From NCBI GenBank assembly GCA_003993805.1, contig RSEF01000012.1, forward strand, positions 3,831,720 through 3,895,719: a DNA stretch of 64,000 nt, read 5' to 3'. Shown piece after piece: positions 36,790-54,970 of this stretch. A model generated the notes under the pieces. That model was not told the origin of the DNA. It saw only the letters and a program-made list of their open reading frames with translations, and did no database searches. Both the position numbers and the translations under genes were made by a program. This DNA comes from Himantopus leucocephalus (Eukaryota; Chordata; Aves; Charadriiformes; Recurvirostridae). How positions within the stretch are numbered: the first letter of the stretch is position 1; the number at the start of each line of letters is the position of its first letter.

Positions 36790-37210
36790 CATACACGTGG
36801 ACACCTTCAGCAATACAGGCAAGATGAATCTGTTATGAGAAGAAGGTTAGCTGCAGTCCCAACAGCAGAGTTCCATCCTTGAACATCCACATGTTGAACA
36901 GAAGTGAAGTATATTGTTCTGGCAGCGAGTGAGGGTTCAGTCTCACCAGTAGAGGAGAAACTTCAAGTACTATAAAGCTGTGAAGTTTGTAACCACTGAT
37001 GTCAGGAAGAAACAAGAGGTTGTGATGTTTGGTGACTTCCTTCCAAGGTCGATGGAGGGGTCTATCCAGTGATCAGGCCTGACATCCAGAGGCATCTCTG
37101 CCTACCTGGCGTTTATAATCTGAGCTGTTTCTGAAAATTTGCTCAGATCCATAAACAAAGTAGCCTCAACCTGTGCTGCATGCCCAGGGGAACCCTTGAG
37201 GTAAGCAAAT
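36790..37210 (+). repeat. Possible ancient interspersed repeat of uncertain family
   Basis: Sequence such as GTGATGTTTGGTGACTTCC and TAACCACTGATGTCAGGAAG resembles a retroelement segment encoding a Gly-Asp-Phe motif of endonuclease/RT-type elements, but it is too diverged for me to assign. It could be the 5' part of a CR1 or another element. Confidence 0.25.
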
Positions 37211-38369
37211 CAAAAGCAACTCCTAGGACTTTGGAAAGAAGTGAAAGCTTCAAGGATATAAGTGGTGATCTTTGCAATCTGGATTGAATTTTATACAATA
37301 CATTTGTTCCAAGGACGTTATGTGGAGGGAATTCTTCTGTAGTAATGCTCTGGAAGGTGAAACTAAAGTAAAAAAGATGAGGTCACCAAGAAAAGATAAG
37401 GTGGTTGAGGCTTTTTGTGAGCATCTTGGCAGGATCCTCTAAAAGTTGGTGATGAGAGAATTCTAATTACCTAGGTGTTCGATGTACTAGACAGAAGGGA
37501 CTGTTCAGCAGGTTTGAGATGTCCTGGTGACTGTCCTGCATATAAAAGACTGTGAGCGGGGGAGAGTCTCATGGGGTGGGTCCTCAGCAGTGGGAGAGAA
37601 GCTGCTGAAGGGCACCTTGGTTGACAGAGTGTGGTCTTCCACGTTGGGTCCAAATAACGTCAACAGGTGTCAGGAAAGATTCAGGCAGGAAGATTTTTGG
37701 GAATCTCTCTTTCTCAGGAAAAAGATATTCAAATAAAACTCCTGAAATAATTTTATATACATATATATATAATTTTCAAGCTGTTTTTTTAGGGGAGGGT
37801 TTATAGAAAGCTTTATAGAAAGCACTATATTAAATGATGATTTTTTTACAGAATTGAAATTTTCTTGTAGACCTTAGGCATCGGTATGTAGAAAGCCAAA
37901 GCATAAAAGGAGGTTCAACTGGCAAGGAAAAGTTTAAAAAAAAAAAAAAAATCTAGAGTGACGGAAGTATTTAGAGGAAGATAAAGGAAGAGTTGATCTG
38001 ATAATCCACAGAAAAAGACAGTTATCCATAGGTGATGCAAAAAAGGTCACCTACACTAGGTGCTATTGCAGGTAACACAAGTGATCAAGGGCCATAGCCC
38101 CATCCACTAGCACAGAAGGGAGAAGGAGGGAGGATACTGAGGAAGGACAGGTTATCCCATTTCGTCATTTACCTACTTTGTCTCCAGTGTGGTTTCGTCA
38201 ATGGCCTAGATAATTATCTGGGAATCATGATTATTAAACTTGCATCTGAGAAAGGCTATGATTAAGCTGGAGGACAGAACTAGAAGGTAGAATAAAACAT
38301 CAGTCAGAGGAAGGATAAATAAAAGCCTGACAGTAGAACATTCAGTTGTGTGAGGAGAGAGCAACTTAC

Positions 38370-38990
38370 TGTGTAGCAGTCCTAATGAAAAAGATCTGGG
38401 AGTTATCATTAAGTAAAAGCTGAATGTATCAACAGTGTTGTCTTCTGGGGAGAAAACAAAACAAAACAGACATACACTTCCAGTATGGTGTTTAAGCAAC
38501 AGTATATCCTGGAAGATGAACAAAATAATCCTTCAGCTCTAGTTAATGTTGGTAAAGCCCTGGGTGAAATACTGGATTCAGCTTTTAGGCTCCATGGCTT
38601 TGGTAAATTTGTGCCAATTGGACTGCACCCAGAAGGGAGCAACAGGAAAGTCTAGGAAATATGATTTACAGAGAAGGCTTGAATAAACTGGAATTCTTTT
38701 GCCCAAAGAGAAGACTAAATGAAGGCGTGTATTCTCAACTGCACTATGGAAAGGGAATAATCTATTCTCCTATGCCCATGACAAATAAGATAAAGAGTAG
38801 TGGGCTTACATTACATCAAAGAAGGCTGAGGATACATGCCGGGGGATATTTTCTCATAGAAAATATTGTGGAGCACAGGAGTAGATAGCTTCAGAGGTTT
38901 TGTAGGACTCAGCATTACAGTCTTTAAGGGCAGATTAGATAAAGCTGACAGTAGGTAGAACTTGTAAGTAGTTGATCTTGACTTGGTACA
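38370..38990 (+). mobile_element. Old degenerate CR1 LINE copy
   Basis: AAAAGATCTGGGAGTTATC, AAGCTGAATGTATCAACAGT, AATACTGGATTCAGCTTTTAG, CACCCAGAAGGGAGCAACAG and TTACAGAGAAGGCTTGAATA follow in the order of the older CR1 3' half (ATCTTGGAGTCATT through to the AGAGAAGACTAA part). Frame destroyed; ends approximate. Confidence 0.7.
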
Positions 38991-39952
38991 GAGGACAGAT
39001 CATTTCCAGTTCCATAAAAATCAAGTATTACCATTGCTAGAAAGTATTCAAAACCATCTAAAACCACTGAAAGAAAACCTTTTTAAAGCTTGGACCATTT
39101 TAAACCTTCCACAAATGCAAAAATAACCCCACATCCCTAAGTTGAGTAACTCAAATGTATGTACATATATATTCACAAGGTGAAAGAAGCTCATTTTAGA
39201 GATAGATTTGGATTACTTGAGCAGTTGTGTCTGACAAAGTTGTGCTCTGCAAGTCTTTGAGCCCTTGCTGCTTGATGGGCTGCAATGGTCCTTCTCTGTT
39301 TGCACCTGGAGCAGAAGTACACAATCTCTGTAATATCCACTGCTGCTTCACCATCTCATAGTACTAAAGGTTGTTTTTAGATGGTTAGTTTTACCTTTTT
39401 ACCTAATCCCGTAAGGCAAGAGAAGAGGCAGAAAGGAGAAAACATTTTTGCTATGTCTTTTAATTCTTTTCTGTGCTTCTCTGAGCCCTTCTCCCCTCAC
39501 CAGCTGCTGTAGTCATCCTCACAGAGCTTTGTACTGGGATTGTCATGGCAAAAGTTAGCTCACAAGGGTGCTCCCTCTGTGGTATTTTGGTCATGCAATG
39601 GTAGGTATTATGGTGGCGTTACTGTTTGCTCCGTTTCCAGGAAGCTTCACGGGATGACTAAGTGGCTTCCCCTGGAGTGCCTTCATGTTATGGAGAAGAA
39701 AGTAGTTATGGGTCTGTCCTCATTCCAGTCCCTTCTAGCCAGGTCCCTCCCTAAATCTCTGGCTTGCTTCTGCAGTGGTCACAAATGAATGCCTAGGGAA
39801 AAGAAAGAAGAGAGCAGGCACATATATAGTGCTTCCCAAAGTACTCTCTCAGCGTCAAAGTAGTTTTACCATGGAGATTTTCTAAGGCAGATGTGGTTTC
39901 TGCATTCTTTAACGCATGTAGGAAGCTTCTTCCATGTACTTGCCCAGTCTCC

Positions 39953-40031
39953 TTTAGGCCTGTATAAATTTCTTGTGTCCGTAACATCCTCNTTTAGGCC
40001 TGTATGAATTTCTTGTGTCCATAACATCCTC
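39953..40031 (+). repeat. Direct duplication of 39 bp joined by a single N
   Basis: TTTAGGCCTGTATAAATTTC at 39953 is repeated at 39993 with two substitutions over 39 bases, and the copies are separated only by the N at 39992. This is the same pattern as at 31153-31339. Confidence 0.9.
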
Positions 40032-40439
40032 TTGTTGGAGTTCCCAAGGCCCATTGCCTTCTGGTGGGCTTGAAGCCTTTTCTGCTATCTTTTTATCACC
40101 CCCCTCGCATTCATTTGTGGGAAGTGATAATGAACAATTAATCTCTATCCATACTATTTGGGCTACTTCCGACTTCGAAGAAATTTGTCAAATCCAACAC
40201 AATCATCTTTTTCAGTCCCACCCTGACTCTAGGCTTTCACTAAACCTGTTCAAGGTTTCATAACATCTTTTTGAGGCCATAGTTGCATGTGAGCAAGCCA
40301 TGGATTTGTACAGTGGTCATATCATTGTTCTGTTCCTTTCCTAGCAGTTCCTGCTATTTCATTTTGTTCTTTTTGACTGCTACCAAGCTCACGTTTCCAG
40401 GAGCTTGATACTTGACCCAAGATCTTGCTCATGAAGTGT

Positions 40440-40710
40440 AATCATCAGCTTAGAGCACCAGGTCTTAAATTTGAAGTTTGGACAATTTTTATCCTTGTGT
40501 GCCTTATTAGATACATATTTACAGTGAACTATCTGGATTAACTTCATATAATTAACAAACTGTCAGCTCACTGTTCACACTGATTTCTGTGTTGCCAATA
40601 TCAGTATATTGAACACCAGAGAGCTGCATGGAGCACCACGGTGGTGTCTCTCTCTGTGCCCCCCCTTTACTTAATGTAAGCTGATAACTGGCAAAGTAAC
40701 CTGATAACAG
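40440..40710 (-). mobile_element. Possible CR1 LINE fragment, antisense
   Basis: TGTGCCTTATTAGATACAT, GTCAGCTCACTGTTCAC and ATATTGAACACCAGAGAG with GCATGGAGCACCACGGTGG recall antisense CR1 text (GTTGAACAGCACAGG then TGGGGCACCCCACTG). Strongly diverged. Confidence 0.35.
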
Positions 40711-41241
40711 CGATGTTCAGGAAAGCAGATTGACGAGTGGGATGTGTACTTCCAAAATCCTTTGCGGTGTGGTGGTTGTAGTTCGAGGAACAGGCTGGTT
40801 ACCTTGAGATCCTTCTGCTAGTGCTCTGACCTGGCAGCAGAGCGCTCCTCAGTCCAGTTGACTTCCACATGGCTTCTGGCACTTTGTAGGTACAAAAACT
40901 CAGTGTGACAAGAAAATATTACTTCCTTCAAATTGAAGCTTCTCTTATTCGATTATCTAAAAGACTCTTTTCAGAAGGTGCTTTATGATAGTGCTGCTTG
41001 CTCACTTGCTATCTCCAGACGTTCCTATCTCAACCTTTAGAATAGGTAAAGAAACGCTAAAGCAGGCTGCTCTCCTCTCTATTATTTTTGTATCCAGTGG
41101 CTCACCAGTGTGTTGACAAGTCCTGGGGAATGTTTTTCTCAAACGGATGGGAATTTGAACTCGTGTGATTCCAAATATCTGTCTGTGTCTCTAATGGACA
41201 TGTAGACCCAATTTAAAAGTTCTTATTAATTGGAAACTTAG

Positions 41242-49050
<7,809 letters not shown>

Positions 49051-49658
49051 AGTGTGGCCAGAAGAAGATGGCCAAAGCAGCACCCTGCACTTGAGTAATT
49101 TTGAAGTGCTGTTTATTAATCTTAGTGTATGATTACTGGCCTTTTTCATTATCTATAATTTACTTAAGAGATTTAAAAATCGAGTCATCTTGCTACGAGT
49201 ATTTAGAAGCCAACCATGATTTTTATAACAATCTGCATCAAATTCATCTGTGCACCCAAGGTTAACCTCAACATTCCTCTAACAAACCTTTTCTGCACTC
49301 ACAGGATATGCCAGGCGCTAATTGAAGACAATTCTCTATCTTCTTTCTTCTCTCTAGAAAGAGAAAAAGCTGTCAACACAGAGGATTGGTCTGTAACTAC
49401 TTTATAACTAACGTCCTATTCTAATTGAGTACAACAGTTAAATGGCTGTATGTGGAATCAAGTGTAGCTTCAGTGCTATCACATTTAGGAAGATCTGATT
49501 TTCATGGCTCAGTGGTGTAAAACATTAGTTTGAAAATGTGATCACTCTGAAATGACCAAGTCCCATTCAGCTAAGGAAAAGTGAGGGTTCTGTGGTTTCA
49601 TGTTAGTTACCTTTTAGTTACTGTGTAATTAGTGCCAGTTTAAATGTATGTTACCAAA

Positions 49659-49664
49659 AATAAA
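49659..49664 (+). terminator. RHOA: RHOA poly(A) signal, proximal (AATAAA)
   Basis: Canonical AATAAA about 610 bases after the stop codon. It is the first of three. Confidence 0.5.
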
Positions 49665-49777
49665 TCTATTTACCCCAGCTTAGATGTAGTATTTTTTGTA
49701 TAATTGGATTTCCTAATACTGTTACTTGTAACCTCTGCGTTAAGGTGTTCTGGGTTTTTTAAGAAACTGTATTTGAA

Positions 49778-49783
49778 AATAAA
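49778..49783 (+). terminator. RHOA: RHOA poly(A) signal, middle (AATAAA)
   Basis: Canonical AATAAA about 730 bases after the stop codon, followed by pyrimidine- and TG-containing sequence. Confidence 0.55.
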
Positions 49784-50119
49784 GTCCGATGGAAAGCAGC
49801 TGATCCTCTTCCCCTGTTCATTTGTAAGAGTCTGACCCATTTGAATGATTTGAGTGGTCTGCACACCCAGGAGGAGTTTTTTCCATGACGTGCCGTAGAG
49901 ATCAGAAAAGACAGCCTGCTCACACTCAAAGCTTCTGAACTGTTCAGTTGCCTTAAGTTCATTGCTGGACCCAGTTTCAAAACTAAAAAAAAAAAAAAAA
50001 GAAACTTTTTGTGTAAGTTTGGTTACCATGTAGTGATCAGACTCCTAACCTGTGAACTTCTTGCTGTTCTGCAGCCAACTAAACTCTTTCTGTATTTTCA
50101 TTTTTCCAACAACTAATAG

Positions 50120-50125
50120 AATAAA
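50120..50125 (+). terminator. RHOA: RHOA poly(A) signal, distal (AATAAA)
   Basis: Canonical AATAAA with a GT-rich element about 30 bases downstream. Confidence 0.55.
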
Positions 50126-50145
50126 GGCAGTTTTCTAAGCTCCCT

Positions 50146-53100
50146 GTATCCTGGTGTCTGTATTCCTCACTCTGGGTTTTGCCCCAGCGGCTGACAGCCT
50201 GAATCAGAAATACCATTTTTGATAGGGCTGGGATAGGATTTACTGAGCAGTTGCAAGTGCTTTAATACTTATTTTTGTTTCCCAGCAAGTGATACCCATC
50301 CGCTGCTGGCAGCGGTTTCCGAACGCTTCAGCAGAGCAGAGGTGGAATCCCTGGCGCTGCCCGGCCCCTGCCGTGAGGGGCAAAGCTTCCCAGGAGCCTC
50401 TTTTGATATTCAAACCAGATGAGAGAACATGGTTTGAGTTCAATTTGTCGGTCTTGAATAGACGAGCAGGAGGAGGCTATGTAGGAGGGGAGTGTAGGAA
50501 GAAGGGAGGAGAAGACAGCAGCGTTGCTGTAGAAGCATGCGATGGTATGCAGCATGCTGCTCTGCACTGTCGTCTACCCCACGTGCTGCACCGGAGCACG
50601 TGTGAGATGCTGCGCGTGGCAGCACGTATGCCATGTAACCTGCCATTTTCATGAGGGATGCCTTCAAGCGCTGCAACAAGGGGTGGGCTTGAGGTATGGG
50701 CCGTTGTGCTGTGCCTACACTGGAGAGCAGATCGTGCTTCTCCTGGGGCAGAAATGACAGGGAACAGCAGCGTGCATCTCCTCACTTGCACTGGGATTTA
50801 CAGCAGCTGCTGTTGAGCTTGAGAGCCCCTGCCCGCAGGGCTGGGCAGGAGGAGGGAGTCCAGTTCCTGATGACAATCCATGTAAGTGAGCACCTGGCTG
50901 CATCCAAATTATGTCCTAAAAAATGCCAATGTCACTTTTTTTTTTTTCTTTTTCGGCCAATGTTCCTGAATGCTTTTCCTGCAACAATGGAGAAATGGAC
51001 GCAGCCTGAGGTTGTGAGATTGCCCCGTACCGCTGGTCCTTGTCCTCCCTCTGCAGCCGTAGACACCCCAGCGTGAAGCGTCTGGCCAGCCTGGTGGGGG
51101 CACCGGCCCCCCGCTCCCCTCCTTCCTCTCCTGGGTGCCTGTTCTCCACCTGCACGGAGGGGACGGGGTAGAACAGAGCAGGAAGTTCCCAGCTGCAGGG
51201 CTGCCTGCGAGGAGGATGTTCTCTGCCCTGGTAACACGCTTGCTTGCTCCTCTGCAGTTCCCTTTTTGGGGTTTTTTTTTTGGTGTTGAGTGGTTTGGGG
51301 GGTGGCAGCAGTTGAGCAAAAATGGGGGTTTTCGTTCTTGCAGAGCTGCTGGGTTGCAGTTCTCTACAGTCACAGTTACAGAGCAGCTCTTCAGCCGTGG
51401 GGTTTTGAGTAATGTCTGCCTGTTCTTCAGGCCCAGCTCCTGGGTCGTGTATCTGCTGATGCACTTCCACCCAGATGTGATTAATTTGTTACCCCAGTTT
51501 TACTCTCAGCTCTTGTTAACCGACAGCACCACCTCCCTGTCTCCTGGGTCTCCTCCACCCGCTGGCGTTTGGTTTCCAGGCCTGGCCTGCCTTCTTCCAG
51601 GTTCAGACATGTTGGTAAGTCGGTGTCTCCCATTTATGAGCAGAAGCTCCAGCTGCCTCTCCCTGTCCCTTGCGCTGCTGGCATCAGAGCGGATGCCTGT
51701 TTGGGAGCGCGTGGTTATTGTGTTAGCAGTCCTCCTCAGCCGCCCTGTTCCCGAGGGCTGGCAGACTGATTCCTTTCGGGTTCCCGTCACATCTGTCACC
51801 TCTGGAGGCCACCTTTGTTCTGGATGAAACTGAGGATGCAGATGGCCAGACTAGACTCGGGAAATGAGAGCTCAGCGCTCACGGAGAGCAGTCCAGCCAG
51901 GCAAGGAGCTGTGAAAGGGGCAGGGGAAAAGCGAGGGGCCAAGAGCCAGCCCCCGGGGCAGGGGAGGGAGTTGGGCACCAGGAGTGGGGAGAAGACGTGA
52001 GCAGGAGGCGTGTTTTGCGACCTTTGTGATTACACACCGTTGTTGCTGTTAAACAGCAACCTCCTGACCTCACAGGACAACCACCCCTTGTCACAACACC
52101 TCAGAAGGGGTTCCTTGAGCCCACCTAGTCCCTCAGGAGCTCCTGGTGCTCCTATGGATCCAAGTTCAGCTGGCTCTGCGGAATGTGCCCAGACACAGTG
52201 CGTAGCTCCGAGCCAACACGGAAGCTCAACTGACTCCTTAAAACTCACTCATCAAGGAAGGGAAAGCCCTAACCTGCTCCGGTCTGAAAATGGCAGGGCC
52301 CCAGAAGTAAACTGCCTCCTTCAGGTGGAATCCCCAGGTGCAGCCTGAGGATTGAAGGTGCCAGCCCGAGCAAGCGTCAACAGCAGCAGCAGAGAGATGC
52401 CTCCCTGGCACTGCCCTAGAGGTCACCCCTGAAGAGAAATTCCTCCTCTTCAAGCCACCGTGGCTCACTGTGCCCGAGAGGCGGGTGAGGAGTCTGCGTG
52501 GACTGTAACCATCAATTTACTCAAGAGCAAACATGGGTCACGTGCCTCTGCTCATCCCGTCAACCGCTTCCCACCTGATCTGACCGCGGGACACTTGTCG
52601 TAGCTCCTGCTATCAGTGCTGCAACACACTGCAAAAACTGCGAGATCATCAGGAGAGTCCCCAAAGCTCACCGCGGCCAGGAACCACTCCAGTTCCCAGC
52701 TGCGGGGGCAGGTGCCAAGAGTGGCCCAACACAAAACCCTCTGATCTCTGCGGTCACCTGGGAACCCGGACCAGAGATGCGGCGTTACACGGTGGCCTAT
52801 TAGTGACAGCTGGTGTTTGTGACCGGTCCCCACCACCAACCGTGAAAAAGAACAGAGGGGGGGCCCTGAGCGCACCCCCCGTGCGCTGGGGCCCCGGCTG
52901 CTGTGGCTGGGTGCCAGGGCTGATAAGCAGCTGTCTGACCTTGGGGCTGCTCTGAATGGCGCTCGCTCGGCACAAACGCCGGCAGGAGCCTCGGCAGCGG
53001 CTCCCTGCCTCCCCGCCGGAGCCGTGTGGAAGCTGAGGCCCTTGCTCTCGGTGGCTGCCGAGCTGTGCTGCCCCACGGTCCCTGTTGGTCCAACCCAGGG

Positions 53101-53720
53101 ACATGACCTCGAGGACTGACCCTGGACCTGCCTCTTCAGGACGTGCTCTGGAGCAGGGTGAGGTTACAGGACAAAGACCGGTGGAGGAGCGGCGTGGCCA
53201 TGCTGCCCGGCGTGGGTACAGCCAGCACTCAGCGCAGCTCGCCTAGGGCCGCCCCGCAGCCGCGAGAAGAAGAGCAGTCCCTAATGTGTGATTTAAAACT
53301 CCTTAAAACAGACCAAAGGCAAGAAATGGAAAAGCCAGGGATGGGGAAAAGCAACTGCTGAAGTAAAGGGAGGCTTTACCCGCCTCAAAGAGATGAAAAA
53401 CATTGTAAAAGGAGACTGAATTTGTGGCCCCCCCTGGGCCGCGGCACTGTGGGTTCAGGGTACCTCCTGTTCCTCCTCCTGGCGCACAGAGCGAAGGCGT
53501 TTCTCCCCGTTGGCAGCAGCGCCCTAGGGGGATGCTGCAGCCCCCGGTGTGCGTCCCTGCGCTCGGGCGGTCTTGTCACCGCGAAGGTTTTAGCTCCTGG
53601 GACCACTTTGTGTTTTGGCTGTTTTGTCCGAAGCGTTTCTTGAGAATCGGTGCCCCTTGTTATAAACCACACAGCTCCGAGCTTTTAATCCGCCAGAAAA
53701 ACGCCCAGCTTTCCCGTGAA
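50146..53720. other. Intergenic region between RHOA and GPX1
   Basis: About 3.6 kb, increasingly GC-rich toward GPX1. Short and medium open frames occur on both strands, but none resembles a known protein or has convincing splice or start context. A T-run lies at about 50936-50947 and GT-rich sequence at about 51268-51305. No repeat family was confidently recognised. Confidence 0.6.
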
Positions 53721-53952
53721 GACGGGAAAAAAAAGAGGCAGGGACGCAGCCGGGACACCCCTGGCCGCCCGCCCGTCCCGGCGCCCCGCGGTGGCGGACG
53801 GGGGGTACCGGGGAGTGTGTGTGTGGGGGGCGATGCCGCCCTGGCGAGCGCGGGGGCGAGGAGCGGCGGGGCGGTGAGAGCGGCGGAGGGAGGGGTCGGG
53901 GCGGAGCGGGGCGGCGGCGGGAGCCGGTGCCGCCCGCCCGGCAGTGTTGGCC

Positions 53953-54192
53953 ATGGCGGCGGCGGGAGCGGGAGCGATGGCGGGGCTGGCGGGGCTGGCG
54001 GCGCGGCCGCTGGGAGCGGCGGAGCCGCTGTCGCTGGGGTCGCTGCGGGGGAAGGTGCTGCTGGTGGCCAACGTGGCGTCGCTCTGAGGCACCACCACCC
54101 GCGACTTTCTGCAGCTCAACGAGCTGCAGCGGCGGTACGGCCCCCGCGGGCTGCAGGTCCTCGGCTTCCCCTGCAATCAGTTCGGGCACCAG
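53953..54192 (+). CDS. GPX1: GPX1 exon 1 (residues 1-80, including Sec45)
   Basis: Ala/Gly-rich N-terminus, then [18 protein letters not shown], the Sec TGA at 54085, and [10 protein letters not shown]. Donor CAG|GTAGGG with GT at 54193-54194. Simple gene finders will stop at the TGA and lose the exon. Confidence 0.95.
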
Positions 54193-54694
54193 GTAGGGCG
54201 GGCGGAGGGACCGCGGCGGGGGGGGTCCGGGGACCGGGAGGGGGGTCCGGGACCGGGGAGGAGCCGCCCGCCCCCGGCTGTGCTCTCACGGGCTTTGCGT
54301 GGGGCGGTTTGGGGTTTGTTTCCCCTAGGAAAACACTACCAACGAGGAGATCATGCTCACGCTGGAGCACGTTCGTCCTGGCAACGGGTACAAGCCCAAT
54401 TTCATCATGTTCGAGAAGTGCGACGTGAACGGCAAGAACGCGCACCCCCTCTTCACCTTCCTGAAAGAAGCGCTGCCCTTCCCGCACGACGACCCCTCCT
54501 CGCTGATGACCAACCCGCAGTACATCATCTGGTCCCCCGTCTGCCGCAACGACATCTCCTGGAACTTTGAGAAGTTCCTCATCAGCCCCGACGGCGTGCC
54601 CTTCAAACGCTACAGCCGGCATTTCGAAACCATCAAGATCCAGGATGATATTGAATTGCTTCTGCAGAAGGTTCCCAAGAATGTTCTCGAATAA
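53953..54694 (+). CDS. GPX1: GPX1, cytosolic glutathione peroxidase, selenoprotein (two exons, 201 aa)
   Basis: GPX1 reduces hydrogen peroxide and organic hydroperoxides with glutathione in the cytosol and mitochondria. Exons 53953-54192 and 54329-54694 join in phase 0 to 201 residues (human 203). The codon at 54085-54087 is TGA, read as selenocysteine 45 in VANVASL-U-GTTTRDF; translation must pass it. The rest of the active site is present: Gln80 in CNQFGHQ at the end of exon 1, and Trp158-Asn159 in SWNFEKF. A SECIS element lies in the 3'UTR. The ATG at 53953 (context GGCCATGG) is followed by an in-frame ATG at 53977 (residue 9). I prefer the first, but the second would still include the whole fold. 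GPX2-like features exist (IIWSP), yet the RHOA-GPX1-USP4 order identifies it as GPX1. Confidence 0.95.
54085..54087 (+). other. GPX1: Selenocysteine codon (TGA) of GPX1
   Basis: In-frame TGA at codon 45 at the invariant Sec position of the GPX family. It is followed by GGC (Gly) and flanked by conserved residues on both sides. The open frame resumes to the end of the exon and through exon 2. Confidence 0.96.
54329..54694 (+). CDS. GPX1: GPX1 exon 2 (residues 81-201 and stop)
   Basis: Acceptor GTTTCCCCTAG with AG at 54327-54328. Encodes [52 protein letters not shown] and ends KVPKNVLE with TAA at 54692-54694. Trp158 and Asn159 of the catalytic tetrad are here. Confidence 0.96.
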   Translation, partial: ENTTNEEIMLTLEHVRPGNGYKPNFIMFEKCDVNGKNAHPLFTFLKEALPFPHDDPSSLMTNPQYIIWSPVCRNDISWNFEKFLISPDGVPFKRYSRHFETIKIQDDIELLLQKVPKNVLE

Positions 54695-54810
54695 AGCGGA
54701 GTGCCGCAGCGTCCGCTGGCCGGCCCTCCTCGCTTCCTGCTCAGCTCGCTGTGCTCCCGCCTGTTCTTCTCGCAGGGGGCTGCTGCTCTGGCAGAAATCC
54801 CAATGTCTCG

Positions 54811-54880
54811 TGCAGGTTTTGCTTATGACGGTGCATCTTCCAAATTCTTGAAATGTACTTGATGTTTTCAAAAGTTGCAT
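54811..54880 (+). promoter_or_regulatory. GPX1: SECIS element in the GPX1 3'UTR
   Basis: Read directly from the sequence. A lower helix pairs TGCA and TTTTG on the left with CAAAA and TGCA on the right. The SECIS core has ATGA at 54825-54828 on the 5' side and TGAT at 54860-54863 on the 3' side. An upper helix pairs GGTGCAT with ATGTACT, extended by TTC with GAA. The conserved unpaired AAA in the apical loop is at 54842-54844, 13 bases after the ATGA, the expected spacing. It recruits SBP2 and EFSEC-tRNA(Sec) so that the TGA is decoded as Sec. The folding is by eye. Confidence 0.88.
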
Positions 54881-54947
54881 GTGAATGTTTGGGAAACTAT
54901 GCTGGGGAAAGCAGCCATGAGTCTCAGTAGCTTACTGTGATTCTCTG

Positions 54948-54953
54948 AATAAA
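54948..54953 (+). terminator. GPX1: GPX1 poly(A) signal (AATAAA)
   Basis: Canonical AATAAA about 250 bases after the stop codon and about 85 bases after the SECIS core, embedded in an A-run. It gives a short 3'UTR, as expected for this gene. Confidence 0.75.
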
Positions 54954-54970
54954 AAAAAAATAATGCGTAC

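Larger units (their letters stand above)
49051..50145 (+). other. RHOA: RHOA 3'UTR (approximate end)
   Basis: AT-rich sequence follows the stop codon and contains three canonical poly(A) signals, at 49659-49664, 49778-49783 and 50120-50125. The last is followed by a GT-rich stretch (GGTGTCTGTATTCC), a reasonable downstream element. Alternative polyadenylation is likely. An A-run at about 49985-50000 could cause internal oligo-dT priming in cDNA data. Confidence 0.6.
53720..54300 (+). promoter_or_regulatory. GPX1: CpG-island promoter and first exon region of GPX1
   Basis: Dense CpG with GC boxes (GGGGCGGAGCGGGGCGGCGG region near 53897-53916) directly upstream of the GPX1 ATG and extending through exon 1 into the intron. 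No TATA box was seen, consistent with a housekeeping promoter. Confidence 0.7.

Noticed and set aside
53424..54428. 334-codon plus-strand frame and 254-codon minus-strand frame overlapping GPX1
   Set aside because: They are in other frames of, or antisense to, the GPX1 exons, and cross the GPX1 intron and promoter without splice logic. The GPX1 frame explains the conservation.
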